From: an uncultured Hellea sp.
GTDB taxonomy: Bacteria > Pseudomonadota > Alphaproteobacteria > Caulobacterales > Maricaulaceae
Length of the DNA: 64,000 bases
Assembly: GCA_938007935.1 (NCBI GenBank)
Contig: CALLMD010000024.1
Span: 26,629-90,628 of the forward strand
Direction of reading: 5' to 3'
The notes beneath the pieces are model-generated. The model saw only the letters and a list, made by a program, of their open reading frames with translations. It did no database searches and was not told where the DNA came from. Shown here in pieces: positions 1 to 8,728 of this stretch. Every line of letters begins with the position of its first letter. Within the stretch, counting starts at the first letter, position 1. Both the position numbers and the translations under genes were made by a program.

Positions 1-301
1 CGGGCATGCCATCAGGGCCGGCATTAAAAACGTCGTCTTTATCCATTTTGTCGGCAAAGACTTTGGCCGAGCTTTCCATTTTACCGCGGAAATTTTCATC
101 CTGCATCAAGCCCATCATATCGCCCAAAATAGCGTTCATATCAGGCATTTGCTTGAGCGCTTGCTGAATTTCAGCTTGAGAGGGCAATTGCGGTTTGGCA
201 GTGATTGTCTTTTCGGCTTTTGCATCAGGTTCTGGATGCGCAAGTGCAGCTGAGGACATAGCTGCCATTGCAGCAGCTGAAAGAAGGAGCGTACGAAACA
301 T
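1..301 (-). CDS. Secreted hypothetical protein (3' part beyond the window edge)
   Basis: Reading the minus strand from the ATG at 301 gives an open frame to the window edge, about 100 residues. It begins with a clear Sec signal peptide (MFRTLLLSAAAMAAMSSAALA) and a mature start at HPEPDAKAEK. The visible mature part is Lys/Asp/Met rich, with helical stretches around QALKQMPDMNAILGDMMGLM. The product is probably periplasmic. No family is recognised. The signal peptide end (ALAHP) and the 'DMM' helix resemble the exported protein at 4577-5260, so the two may be distant paralogues; this is an inference from a short stretch. It is divergent from rimM. Confidence 0.6.
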   Translation of the reverse strand, partial: MFRTLLLSAAAMAAMSSAALAHPEPDAKAEKTITAKPQLPSQAEIQQALKQMPDMNAILGDMMGLMQDENFRGKMESSAKVFADKMDKDDVFNAGPDGMP

Positions 302-475
302 AGTTAGGCCTTTCGAGCGATAACATCATCTGTTCATAGCAAATCCAAGATGAACGGTAGCAGAATAGTTTTCTTAAAGATGAAATAGTGGAAGGGAAAA
401 ATTTGAACGAAGAGCATCCCAACTCCTCCCTTCCTGCGCCCCAAAATCATCATATGTAAAAAAATCTTTGCTATA

Positions 476-491
476 TGTGACCGCTGTCACG
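476..491. promoter_or_regulatory. Candidate CRP/FNR-type operator
   Basis: TGTGA-CCGCTG-TCACG is an inverted repeat matching the CRP-family pattern TGTGA-N6-TCACA in all but the last base. It lies 59 bases before the rimM start in a non-coding gap (302-550). It could serve rimM or the divergent secreted-protein gene. Assigned by motif only; no CRP-family regulator is visible in the window. Confidence 0.3.
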
Positions 492-550
492 TTTAGCGCG
501 GTATCGTATTTTTTTACTGACAGGGTTTTTGGAAGGATTTATGGGGCGAT

Positions 551-1057
551 ATGACGAATTCTCAAAAATGGGTCTGTGTGGCTGCAATCGCAGGGGCTTT
601 CGGCGTAAAGGGCGAGGTCAAGCTTAAACCCTTTACCGATATACCATTGGACTGCGCCAAATATGGCCCGCTTTATGATGATAAGGGCTTACTTGTTCTT
701 ACCCCGCAAAAGGGCCGCATGGTCAAAAAGGCTGTAGCTGTCACGGCGCCTGAAATTAAAACAAGAGAAGAGGCTGAGGCGCTTAAATCAACCAAGCTTT
801 ATATTCAGCGCAGCGCGCTACCCGAGCCGGAAGAAGATGAGTTTTACTTCGAAGATTTAGTGGGACTTGAGGTCAAAACCACGGCGGGGCAGCGCATGGG
901 CAAAGTGATTGCCGTGCATGAATTTGGCGCAGGGGATATGCTTGAAATCAAGCCCAAAGAGGGGGCCAGTTTTTATCATCCATTTACGAAAATAGCGGTT
1001 CCAAAAGTTGATATTAAGGCCGGGCGTATCGTTATAGAAATCGTTGACGCGGATTAA
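551..1057 (+). CDS. rimM: Ribosome maturation factor RimM
   Basis: The 168-residue product has the RimM plan. An N-terminal beta-barrel domain opens with VCVAAIAGAFGVKGEVKLKPFTD (the family's 'G.I.g.hGi.Gevkv..fTD' signature). A C-terminal PRC-barrel follows (EFYFEDLVGLEV ... GKVIAVHEFGAGDMLEI). RimM binds protein S19 in the 30S head and helps late 16S rRNA maturation in the cytoplasm. The start has GGGGCG 4-5 bases upstream. In most proteobacteria rimM sits in rpsP-rimM-trmD-rplS; here the neighbours are a divergent secreted protein and glmS, so the operon is broken. Confidence 0.93.
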   Translation: MTNSQKWVCVAAIAGAFGVKGEVKLKPFTDIPLDCAKYGPLYDDKGLLVLTPQKGRMVKKAVAVTAPEIKTREEAEALKSTKLYIQRSALPEPEEDEFYFEDLVGLEVKTTAGQRMGKVIAVHEFGAGDMLEIKPKEGASFYHPFTKIAVPKVDIKAGRIVIEIVDAD

Positions 1058-1136
1058 GGGCTTAAAAACTGCATAATTGTAACGAAATTTGCACCTATTG
1101 CTGTAAAAATAACATGGTGCTTGGCGCAATCAGTCC

Positions 1137-1159
1137 TTAGCAGGGCCAATTAGCAGGGC
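1137..1159 (+). repeat. Tandem 10-bp direct repeat upstream of glmS
   Basis: TTAGCAGGGC occurs at 1137-1146 and again at 1150-1159, separated by CAA (period 13), ending 27 bases before the glmS ATG. It could be a regulator site or part of the mRNA leader; no known motif is recognised. Confidence 0.4.
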
Positions 1160-1186
1160 TAAAAAATAAGACGAAGGCAGATTTCT

Positions 1187-3001
1187 ATGTGCGGAATTAT
1201 CGGAATTGTTGGATCACGCGACGTAACAGAACGTCTGGTTGATGGCCTTAAAAGGCTGGAATATAGGGGCTACGATAGTTCTGGTGTCGCTGTTCTTGAT
1301 AAGGGCAAGTTAATTCGCCAGCGCGCTGAAGGTAAAATTAAAGGTCTCGAAGCCAAGCTGAAGACAGATCATGTGGATGGCCAAACGGGCATCGCCCATA
1401 CAAGATGGGCCACGCACGGGGTTCCAAATGAAACCAATGCCCATCCGCATTTTTCTGGCCGTGTGGGCGTGGTGCATAATGGGATTATCGAAAATTTCCT
1501 CGATATTCGCACCGAATTAAAACACCGGGACTTTCGTACGGAAACAGATACGGAAGTTGTCTCTCATCTCGTTGATGAGGCGCTGGGCAAAGGCCTAGAC
1601 CCCAAAGACGCGTTTTCAGAAAGCTTGAAAAAGCTAAAAGGGGCTTATGCATTTGGCGTTATTATTGACGATCATCCTGATCACATTTATTGTGCGCGCT
1701 CTGGCTCTCCACTCGCACTTGGGGTCGGGGACGGGGAAATGTATTTGGGCTCCGATGCCATGGCTTTGGCGCAATTAACATCCAAGCTTATTTATCTTGA
1801 AGAAGGCGATTGGGCCATTTTAACGCCGAATAGCTATGAAATTTACGATCTGGATGATAATAAAGTCGAGCGCGAAATCACGGTTCTGACGGGCGGGCCA
1901 GCTATGGCGGAGAAAGGTAATTACCGTCATTTCATGCTCAAAGAAATGTATGAGCAGCCCGAAACTATTGGGCGTACCCTTAGTAACTATATTGATGAAT
2001 ACCGCTTGGCAGCAAATGTTCCAGCCGAGCTAAATTTTGAAGAATTTGACCGTATCATTATTATTGCCTGCGGAACGGCATGTTATGCGGGTATGGTCGC
2101 CAAATACTGGTTTGAACAAGCGGCTGGTCTGGCCGTCGATGTCGATATTGCGTCAGAGTTTCGTTACCGTAAACCTGTTTTATCGCCCAAATCCTTATTC
2201 ATCGCAGTCTCACAATCAGGCGAGACGGCGGATACACTTGCCGCGCTTCGCTATTGCAAAGAGGCAGGCGTGAAAACAGCGGCTCTTGTCAATGTGATGA
2301 CGTCAACAATGGCACGTGAAGCCGATATTGCTCTACCAATTAATGCCGGCCCTGAAATTGGCGTGGCATCGACAAAAGCCTTTACCTCACAGCTTACCGC
2401 TTTGGCCGCTTTGGCACTAGCGGCGGGTACGTCGCGGGGTGTTATTTCCAATGAAGCTCAGAAACGTATGGCGAACGCGCTGATTAAAACCCCGCGCCAT
2501 GTCAAGCAGGCCTTGCGTTTGGATAAGCAAATCGAAGCTATGGCCTTTGACTTTTCAAAATCCAAAAGTGCGTTTTATCTAGGACGTGGGAGCCAAGTCC
2601 CAATTGCTTTTGAAGGGGCGCTTAAACTTAAAGAAATTTCTTATATCCATGCCGAAGGTTATGCGGCTGGCGAGCTTAAACATGGACCGATTGCCTTGAT
2701 CGAGGACGGAACACCCGTCATTGTTTTGGCCCCTTTTGATAGGCTTTTTGAGAAAACAATTTCAAATCTTCAAGAAGTCGCATCTCGCGGCGCGCATATC
2801 ATCCTCATTACGGATGAGGAAGGCGCCTCTCATGCTGCCTCTATGGCAGATAATATGATTGTGCTGCCGACATGTGATCATTTTGTTGCACCGATTATTA
2901 CGACCATCGCGGTGCAGCTTTTAGCCTATCATACGGCGGTTCATTTGGGCACAGATGTTGATCAACCGCGTAATTTAGCGAAATCGGTAACGGTTGAATA
3001 A
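1187..3001 (+). CDS. glmS: Glutamine-fructose-6-phosphate aminotransferase (isomerizing)
   Basis: GlmS makes glucosamine-6-phosphate from fructose-6-phosphate and glutamine, the first step toward UDP-GlcNAc for peptidoglycan and lipopolysaccharide. The 604-residue product opens with MCGIIGIVG, whose Cys2 becomes the N-terminal nucleophile of the class II glutamine amidotransferase domain (about 2-215; RWATHG and NGIIEN motifs visible). Two SIS sugar-isomerase domains follow (CGTACYAG, SQSGETADT, then GRG and ELKHGP). It ends with the usual QPRNLAKSVTVE. Length is normal for the family. galU follows after 14 bases on the same strand, so the two are probably cotranscribed. No glmS ribozyme is recognised in the leader. 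Confidence 0.97.
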   Translation: MCGIIGIVGSRDVTERLVDGLKRLEYRGYDSSGVAVLDKGKLIRQRAEGKIKGLEAKLKTDHVDGQTGIAHTRWATHGVPNETNAHPHFSGRVGVVHNGIIENFLDIRTELKHRDFRTETDTEVVSHLVDEALGKGLDPKDAFSESLKKLKGAYAFGVIIDDHPDHIYCARSGSPLALGVGDGEMYLGSDAMALAQLTSKLIYLEEGDWAILTPNSYEIYDLDDNKVEREITVLTGGPAMAEKGNYRHFMLKEMYEQPETIGRTLSNYIDEYRLAANVPAELNFEEFDRIIIIACGTACYAGMVAKYWFEQAAGLAVDVDIASEFRYRKPVLSPKSLFIAVSQSGETADTLAALRYCKEAGVKTAALVNVMTSTMAREADIALPINAGPEIGVASTKAFTSQLTALAALALAAGTSRGVISNEAQKRMANALIKTPRHVKQALRLDKQIEAMAFDFSKSKSAFYLGRGSQVPIAFEGALKLKEISYIHAEGYAAGELKHGPIALIEDGTPVIVLAPFDRLFEKTISNLQEVASRGAHIILITDEEGASHAASMADNMIVLPTCDHFVAPIITTIAVQLLAYHTAVHLGTDVDQPRNLAKSVTVE

Positions 3002-3015
3002 TCTATTACTGCTAT

Positions 3016-3894
3016 ATGGGGCTTATGAAAAAGCTCCGTAAAGCCGTTTTACCTGTCGCTGGTTTTGGAACGCGGGTTCTTCCCGCGACGAAAACCATTC
3101 CAAAAGAGATGTTGCCTGTCGTTGACCGGCCAGCCCTACAATATGTTGTCGATGAAGCCCGTGAGGCCGGCATTGAGCATTTTGTTTTTGTGACGGGCCG
3201 CAATAAAGGCGCGATCGAAGATTATTTCGACCGGGCTTATGAGCTTGAATATAGCCTGCGCGAAAAAGGTAAGACCGAGATTTATGACGCGCTCGATGCG
3301 GATACCCCTGAAGCCGGAACGATGAGTTTTGTGCGGCAGCAATCCGCCAAAGGCCTTGGACATGCCATTTGGTGCGCGCGCGATGTCATTGGTGATGACC
3401 CCTTTGCGATTTTACTACCTGATGTCTTGGTGAAATCAAAAAAGTCATGCCTCGCCCAAATGGTAGATGCCTATAATAATGTTGGCGGGAATATTATCGC
3501 TGTCGATGCTGTTCCTGAGGATCGGGTAAGTAGTTACGGCGTTATCGCGCCGAAATCTCGTGATGGCCGCCTCATTGAAATGTCAGGCATGGTTGAGAAA
3601 CCCCCCATGAGTGAAGCGCCAAGTAATTTGAAAATTACAGGGCGATATATATTGCAGCCTGAAATCATGGATATTCTTAAAACTCAAGCGGCAGGCGCTG
3701 GCGGCGAAATACAGCTGACTGATGCTATGGCAACATTGATGGGGGAACAAACCTTCCATGCTTATGAATATAAAGGTCAGGATTATGATTGCGGATCCAA
3801 AATTGGTTATTTCGAAGCCGTCCTCGCCTTTGCTAAGGATCATCCTGAAATCGGGGCAGAGGCGCAGGCGATGATTAAAAGATTCTCAGCGTAA
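3016..3894 (+). CDS. galU: UTP-glucose-1-phosphate uridylyltransferase
   Basis: GalU makes UDP-glucose from UTP and glucose-1-phosphate. The 292-residue product has the nucleotidyltransferase signature near the N-terminus (AVLPVAGFGTRVLPATKTIPKEMLP), then VDRPALQYVVDEA, LLPDVLV and the C-terminal DCGSKIGYFEAVLAFAKDHPE. A second ATG at 3025 (MKKLRKAV) fits the usual family start and has GGGG just upstream, so the protein may be 289 residues. It follows glmS closely. Together with the UDP-glucose dehydrogenase at 14940-16277 it could supply UDP-glucuronate for envelope polysaccharide. Confidence 0.95.
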   Translation: MGLMKKLRKAVLPVAGFGTRVLPATKTIPKEMLPVVDRPALQYVVDEAREAGIEHFVFVTGRNKGAIEDYFDRAYELEYSLREKGKTEIYDALDADTPEAGTMSFVRQQSAKGLGHAIWCARDVIGDDPFAILLPDVLVKSKKSCLAQMVDAYNNVGGNIIAVDAVPEDRVSSYGVIAPKSRDGRLIEMSGMVEKPPMSEAPSNLKITGRYILQPEIMDILKTQAAGAGGEIQLTDAMATLMGEQTFHAYEYKGQDYDCGSKIGYFEAVLAFAKDHPEIGAEAQAMIKRFSA

Positions 3895-3897
3895 ACT

Positions 3898-4482
3898 CTA
3901 GGGTTTTAGACTTGGAATAACGTCTATTTTCATTGACTGAATTTCCATCGTATCTTGCGTCCCTTTTTCTCCGGGCCAAACCCCCAAATAATCAATTCCA
4001 TTGTCATTGACAGGTGTCTTGGGTGTAAACTCTATTTTATAATCTTGCCAGTCTTGTGTCAGATCCTGTTTTATCCAACCCGAATCGCCGACGTCAGCTG
4101 TAAAATATCCCATATAGAAATGGGAGAGTGGATCGATTTTACCTTGTCTTGCGCGAACTGTGATCGTTAAATCACGATTGGCAAAGGCGGCTTCATATTC
4201 AGGGCCCAGTGCCGCGAAAATACCAGCGGATGCTGCATTTTTTAAAGCCACATTCGTTTTTAAGACAACCCGCTCTGGGTCTTTTTCGGTTTTCTCAAGG
4301 TAAGCATATGACATTCCGGGCGAGGCCGTTAGCATTTTAAGGTCTTCACCCTGCGTTATATATCCATTCGATACAACTTTTTCTAAGGTCAATTCTTCAT
4401 GCTTGCTGGCTGATAAGGCGAACCAAATCATGACGGCGATAAGCGTGATTGCTAACGGGTAAAAATACCGATCTTTCAACAT
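3898..4482 (-). CDS. Membrane-anchored protein of unknown function
   Basis: The 194-residue product has one N-terminal membrane segment (about 8-25, FYPLAITLIAVMIWFALSA) and a periplasmic domain of about 165 residues rich in beta-strand. Stretches such as TVRARQGKIDPLSHFYMGYF and DWQDYKIEFTPKTP resemble the jelly-roll fold of carbohydrate-binding modules, but no catalytic or binding signature can be assigned. The segment is an uncleaved anchor or a signal peptide. It is convergent with galU, with three bases between the stops. Its role is unknown; an envelope-polysaccharide link is only suggested by the neighbour. Confidence 0.7.
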   Translation of the reverse strand: MLKDRYFYPLAITLIAVMIWFALSASKHEELTLEKVVSNGYITQGEDLKMLTASPGMSYAYLEKTEKDPERVVLKTNVALKNAASAGIFAALGPEYEAAFANRDLTITVRARQGKIDPLSHFYMGYFTADVGDSGWIKQDLTQDWQDYKIEFTPKTPVNDNGIDYLGVWPGEKGTQDTMEIQSMKIDVIPSLKP

Positions 4483-4576
4483 GGCGTCTCCATACGGCAG
4501 ATGCGCTCAACTGTGAAGATAAGTTTACGTAAGGTTTGATAAGTTTTATGATGGAGAACTTTCAAAGGAGAGTTAG

Positions 4577-5260
4577 ATGAAACGAATTATTTTTCCTGTG
4601 GCTATTTTGGCCTTAAGCGCTGTCGCTATCGCGCATCCCCATAAGTCTGATGAGACTGAAGCAAAACCAAAAGTGGAACGCATTTGGCCTAATTTTGGAA
4701 AAAAGTCGGATAAGCAGGACGCTGACACCGAAACTGATGAGAAGGTCATAAAAAAAGTTATTCGGATGAAGCGTAAAGATGCCACTTCGGATGACACCAT
4801 GGACGCGGAAGAATTTGGCGCAAGGCTAGAAAAACGTTTCGAGCGCCATGCGCGTGATATGGATAAGAAACTGGATAAGGCCAAAAACAAAAACAGGTTT
4901 TTAAAAGAAGATCAGGATATTGAAACCTTAGAAGATATTCGTGACGCCGCTGTGGCGCTGGAAGATATCTTATCCGATTCTGGTATTATTTCTGGCCTTG
5001 CGGATATGATGCTGGATTTTGCGGATGATTTTGAAGTCGAGAGCTCGGATGAGGGCGTATCCTTAAATTTTGAAGGCAAGCGCCTTGGCCGCCTCAAGGT
5101 CGATAAAGATAGCGATGAGAGTTTTGACATTGAAGGATTTGGCCGTAATTTATCGATTGATAAAAAGGTCATCCGTAAAAACGGAAAAACCAAGACCCGT
5201 ATTGTGATTGAAATGGACGGTGATGAAGAGTTTGATATTGATCTAAAGCCGAAGCGCTAA
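4577..5260 (+). CDS. Secreted, highly charged protein of unknown function
   Basis: The 227-residue product begins with a Sec signal peptide (MKRIIFPVAILALSAVAIA, cleaved before HPHKSDE). The mature part is very rich in Lys, Asp and Glu. Residues about 85-125 look like an amphipathic, coiled-coil-prone helix, and the C-terminal 70 residues contain alternating charged beta-strands. AGGAG-like sequence (AAAGGAGAG) precedes the ATG. The stop overlaps the end of the convergent Hsp70-like gene by four bases. No family is recognised; it may be related to the secreted protein at the left edge. Confidence 0.7.
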   Translation: MKRIIFPVAILALSAVAIAHPHKSDETEAKPKVERIWPNFGKKSDKQDADTETDEKVIKKVIRMKRKDATSDDTMDAEEFGARLEKRFERHARDMDKKLDKAKNKNRFLKEDQDIETLEDIRDAAVALEDILSDSGIISGLADMMLDFADDFEVESSDEGVSLNFEGKRLGRLKVDKDSDESFDIEGFGRNLSIDKKVIRKNGKTKTRIVIEMDGDEEFDIDLKPKR

Positions 5261-7167
5261 ATCAAAAACAGCATCGCGCGATCATCCGCGCGTTCAGTTA
5301 ACGCCGCTTCGAGCGTATCTGTAAGCTCTTGTGTAAAGCGGTCAGAGGCCGCTTTGCTCCAGGCATCTGAGACAGCGGCAATCAGGTCAGGGCGTTGTTT
5401 TTCAGCTGCCTTTCGGATACGGCCATCAGTCATAATTTGCCGCGCGAGCACGGGCACATTGGCGTTTTTAAATCGGCCTTGTAAAGATTTGCGGCCATAG
5501 ATAAAAATACCTCCCGCCGTAGCGCCGCCAACGACTAATCCGATTGGATTTAAAAAGAGAGGCGCGAATAAATTAGCCTTGGCTAAAAGAGCTGAAATAA
5601 TCACAGCGGTGAGGGTGGTACCCATAAAGGCTGCATCGGATTCCAGCGTATCAACGCGGGGCGCGGCAATAGCAAGGTCTTCAAGATGGCGGCTGACATG
5701 CTGACTATCATCGAGAGATAATACCATAGCCGGGAGGCCGTGGTCACGGCAAAGCGGATCCGTTTCTTTTTCGATATCTCGCTGTAGCTCCGCAAACCAT
5801 TCATCAATAACGGGTTTCAGAACAGCGGTGGCAATGTCGCTTTGGAGCCATTCTTTCACGCGGTCAGATAAAGCGCTCTCGACATCATCTAGGCTTTTAA
5901 TTTTACCCGAGCGCCAGTCTTGGAAAACAGGAATGGTGCATCCATCCGTCATTGCATCGACAAGAACGGGGGCGAGTTTACCCCCTAAGCTATCAGAGGC
6001 TTTGCGGGCTTTGCTATAGACGGCGCCATCGCTAGAGAGAAGTTTGCTGACGGCATTTTGAAAACTGGCATGTAAAAACTCAAACCGTCCTAGCCAGGCA
6101 AGTCCCCGGGCAATCGAAAATTCAGGCTCGGCCCCGCGTACGACTTTCGCTTTTGGAAAGATTTTTTCTGTCGCGGGCAATATTAAAGGCAGCCGCGATG
6201 CGCCGCCGGTGAGCAATATCGTGTCAGGCGCGCGCCCGCCTAATGCATCCACAGTATCGCGCAGGGCTGCGTTAAAAGCTATTTGCCAAGTCTGGTTGTT
6301 AAGCGCCGATATGGGTGTGTTTAAAACCCTATCTGCATCTTTTTTATCAATCCGAATTTCAAATAATATGCCGCCATTAACGGGCAGGCGTTTGATCATC
6401 TCTACGGGTTTATCTTCCCCTGTAAAATAGGCCTCTTTGGCTTGGCGGCACCAATATTCCATAATGGGTCTGTAATGGGGATATTTCTTAAGCAGCTTTT
6501 CAATATGTCTGCGTGATTTTTGACGCTCTAAATTGAGTTTGAAAATTTCTGTATCTAGTAAGCCAGAGCCTAAAACATTGTGGCCCACATCTTCGGCGTC
6601 CAGATCGCGGCTATAGGTAAAATCAGTCGTTGATGAGCCGATATCAATGATAAGGACGGAGGCTTTGGCGTCATCAATGGAGAGATATCCTTGCTCTAAG
6701 GCGGTCATTAAGGCGGCGCGGCTTTCAGCAACGATACGGACTGTCTTAAGGCCTGCGCTTTCAAAAAGCGCTTTATAACTTGCCTTGGTGTTTTTGTCCC
6801 ACCCTGACGGGCAGCCAATGATAAAGCGACTATCTTTGGCCCCGCGAATAATGCCGTCTTTAGACAGGCCTTGAATGAGCGTTTGTGTAAAAAGCCGTGT
6901 CGGCAGTTCAACATCGGGGCCGCTCATATTTCGGTCTTTAAATTTTACCCAGACTTGCGGTGCGCCGGCCATGAAAGACAGATTAACCGCATCAGCGCCG
7001 ATTTTGATGCCTTCTTTGGTTTTCGCCACTGCCGTGACGAAACTTCGTTCGCCGCGATACTCCAAGATTTCAGGTTCGCGCGTTGTTGCGCCAAAGGCGC
7101 GGCCAAGGGCGCTTTCGCCGTGGCCTAAATCAAAACCAATAAATTCATTAGGGTTAGTTTTATTCAT
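5257..7167 (-). CDS. Hsp70-like ATPase with a membrane-inserting C-terminal region
   Basis: The 636-residue product has an actin/Hsp70-type nucleotide-binding domain in residues 1-370. Phosphate-1 is at 9-19 (FIGFDLGHGES), phosphate-2 at 171-183 (VLIIDIGSSTTDF) and the adenosine motif at 316-327 (TILLTGGASRLP). It has no recognisable Hsp70 substrate-binding beta-sandwich. Residues 370-510 are helical and charged, 516-558 form a hydrophobic hairpin with a Gly-rich turn (GLVVGGATAGG), and a helical tail ends in AMLFLI. DnaK, HscA and MreB differ in both length and C-terminus. It overlaps the upstream membrane gene by four bases, so the two are translationally coupled. The ATPase fold is clear; function and client are unknown. 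Confidence 0.85.
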   Translation of the reverse strand: MNKTNPNEFIGFDLGHGESALGRAFGATTREPEILEYRGERSFVTAVAKTKEGIKIGADAVNLSFMAGAPQVWVKFKDRNMSGPDVELPTRLFTQTLIQGLSKDGIIRGAKDSRFIIGCPSGWDKNTKASYKALFESAGLKTVRIVAESRAALMTALEQGYLSIDDAKASVLIIDIGSSTTDFTYSRDLDAEDVGHNVLGSGLLDTEIFKLNLERQKSRRHIEKLLKKYPHYRPIMEYWCRQAKEAYFTGEDKPVEMIKRLPVNGGILFEIRIDKKDADRVLNTPISALNNQTWQIAFNAALRDTVDALGGRAPDTILLTGGASRLPLILPATEKIFPKAKVVRGAEPEFSIARGLAWLGRFEFLHASFQNAVSKLLSSDGAVYSKARKASDSLGGKLAPVLVDAMTDGCTIPVFQDWRSGKIKSLDDVESALSDRVKEWLQSDIATAVLKPVIDEWFAELQRDIEKETDPLCRDHGLPAMVLSLDDSQHVSRHLEDLAIAAPRVDTLESDAAFMGTTLTAVIISALLAKANLFAPLFLNPIGLVVGGATAGGIFIYGRKSLQGRFKNANVPVLARQIMTDGRIRKAAEKQRPDLIAAVSDAWSKAASDRFTQELTDTLEAALTERADDRAMLFLI

Positions 7168-8051
7168 TCTGCTTGCCAGACCGTTCCGCGCCGCAGGATT
7201 TGATCACCCACCTTTAAGGCAGGGGCCGCCATTTTCGTTTTTGTCTCGCCAATGGCTGGCAGCACATCAAAGAGTGATTTCGTTTTAGAGGAATAGGTCA
7301 CAAGTTCGATACCTTCGCCCGAGAGCACTGATTTTAACTCTTGCTTGATGAGCGTCAGGGCAAAATCCCCATCTTTTGCACCTTCGGCTTCGAGTAAGTT
7401 TTGAACGAATCCCATAAGACGGTTATTTTCTCGCCAATGGGTTTCTTTTTGAGGCTCAGCCAGGCGTATTAAAATATGATCCGCTGTTTTAAGAGCGTCA
7501 ACGAGCTGCGTTATAAATCCATTGGCGTCGGTGCGGATATGGGCTTCGGCTTCAAGCCGCCGTCCTGATTGATCTTCAAGGGCGGGCGGGCCTTTGATAA
7601 AAGGAATTTTTTGTAGTAAGTGTCCCCAATCTTTGGGGTCAAAGAAACGAAGCCCTGCAAGCACGGCGGCGCCCAGCATAGTGAGGCCAGAGCCTTGCAC
7701 AAACCCTGCGAGAGCAAATAGGCCTGCCGCGCTGTAGAATAAGCTACGTCCCGCCCATTTACGCACGGGTCGCGGGGCCGTTTCTGACCAGACGACATCG
7801 GCGTGGCTGGCGCGGTCTAAAATCCCTGCGCCGGCCTTGACCATTTCAATAAGCCAAAGTCCCGTTTTTTGCAGTTTTGGATCTTGCGTGCTTGATGAAA
7901 AATTCGCCCCTGTTCTGTCCAAAGCGCGGCGGGCTTCACCCACCATTTGAGCCGCCGTTAAATCATCTGTCAGGGCTAGCTGGAGGTCTTGACGTTCAGG
8001 CTCAAAGGCACTTGCCAAAGAGGGGGGTATAGCCGGAAGGTTATCACTCAT
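7164..8051 (-). CDS. Membrane protein with a GrpE-like C-terminal domain
   Basis: The 295-residue product has a cytosolic N-terminal region (1-100), one or two membrane segments at about 104-137 (SLFYSAAGLFALAGFVQGSG and following), and a C-terminal domain from 165. That domain has a long helix, then a pattern like the end of GrpE: SGEGIELVTY, SLFDVLP, and a last strand VGDQILRRGTVWQAE, comparable with GrpE's 'GY.l.dRvLRPA.V.V'. GrpE releases ADP from Hsp70 proteins. Being immediately upstream of and overlapping an Hsp70-like gene, it is best read as that ATPase's membrane-bound exchange factor. The GrpE relation is an inference from a short motif. Confidence 0.6.
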   Translation of the reverse strand: MSDNLPAIPPSLASAFEPERQDLQLALTDDLTAAQMVGEARRALDRTGANFSSSTQDPKLQKTGLWLIEMVKAGAGILDRASHADVVWSETAPRPVRKWAGRSLFYSAAGLFALAGFVQGSGLTMLGAAVLAGLRFFDPKDWGHLLQKIPFIKGPPALEDQSGRRLEAEAHIRTDANGFITQLVDALKTADHILIRLAEPQKETHWRENNRLMGFVQNLLEAEGAKDGDFALTLIKQELKSVLSGEGIELVTYSSKTKSLFDVLPAIGETKTKMAAPALKVGDQILRRGTVWQAE

Positions 8052-8183
8052 GGGCTTGATGTCGTGCGCGCGGCGCTAAGAGTCAAGAGACGGACTGTGC
8101 TAATCCTGCCCTATTTTGGCCAGAATTCTTTTCAATCGTGGTCTTACTTGTAATTGGCTGGAGACAATTAACTGGAGAGATCT

Positions 8184-8630
8184 ATGAATATTTTACGTTC
8201 AAGCTGTGTGACTGCGCTTTTGCTTGCCAGCACAGTTTCAATTGCAAATGCCCAAGAGGCCATGGGCGATAAGCTCAAAGATAAAGCGACGAATATGGCT
8301 GTTGATAAAGCTAAGACTGAAGTCAAATCCCAAGTAAAAGATGCCGTTAATAACCCCGTCGCTGATAAGGCCATTGATATGGGCGCTGATATGGCGAAAG
8401 GAGCCTCAGTCAAAGACGCGGCTCAAGATGCTGTGATGGACGGCGCTACCTCTAAAGCAAAAGGCATGGCAACAGACCGTATGCCCGGTGGAGGAACAAT
8501 TAAAACCCGCGCGCCTGACGTGTCTGTGCCCGCAGCGCCAAATCAAAGCGGCGTACCAACGAATTGCCCTGCGGGTACGACGGGTCAAGCTGATGGAACC
8601 TGTATGATTACGGGTAATTGGGGCGGATAA
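8184..8630 (+). CDS. Secreted Ala/Lys/Asp-rich protein of unknown function
   Basis: The 148-residue product has a signal peptide (MNILRSSCVTALLLASTVSIANA, cleaved before QEAMGDKL). Residues 24-100 form an amphipathic helix with recurring 'DKAxxMA' units (KDKATNMAVDKAK, DKAIDMGADMAK, ATSKAKGMATD), like LEA or apolipoprotein-type helical repeats. A Pro/Gly-rich tail carries two Cys (NCPAGTTGQADGTC) that could form a disulfide. GGAGAGATCT precedes the ATG. A stress-related envelope role can only be guessed from the repeat style. Confidence 0.7.
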   Translation: MNILRSSCVTALLLASTVSIANAQEAMGDKLKDKATNMAVDKAKTEVKSQVKDAVNNPVADKAIDMGADMAKGASVKDAAQDAVMDGATSKAKGMATDRMPGGGTIKTRAPDVSVPAAPNQSGVPTNCPAGTTGQADGTCMITGNWGG

Positions 8631-8650
8631 GCGCTTATCTGTACTTAGAA

Positions 8651-8684
8651 CAAAAAAAGACCGCCCTTCCAAAGAGGGGCGGCC
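8651..8684 (-). terminator. Rho-independent terminator of the mscS-type gene
   Basis: On the minus strand a GC-rich stem (CCGCCC pairing with GGGCGG, flanked by weaker pairs) is followed by seven T residues. It lies about 45 bases past the stop of the mechanosensitive channel gene. Because the stem also lies 20-50 bases after the secreted-protein gene on the other strand, it may also slow that transcript, although no T-run follows on that side. Confidence 0.75.
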
Positions 8685-8728
8685 ATATTGTTTTGGCGTT
8701 TAGGAGCCTTACGGCCCCCGGGTAAGCG

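Noticed and set aside
1091..1120. Possible glmS ribozyme or riboswitch in the glmS leader
   Set aside because: Only a weak GCACC/GGTGC pairing and a direct repeat; none of the ribozyme's conserved core is recognised.
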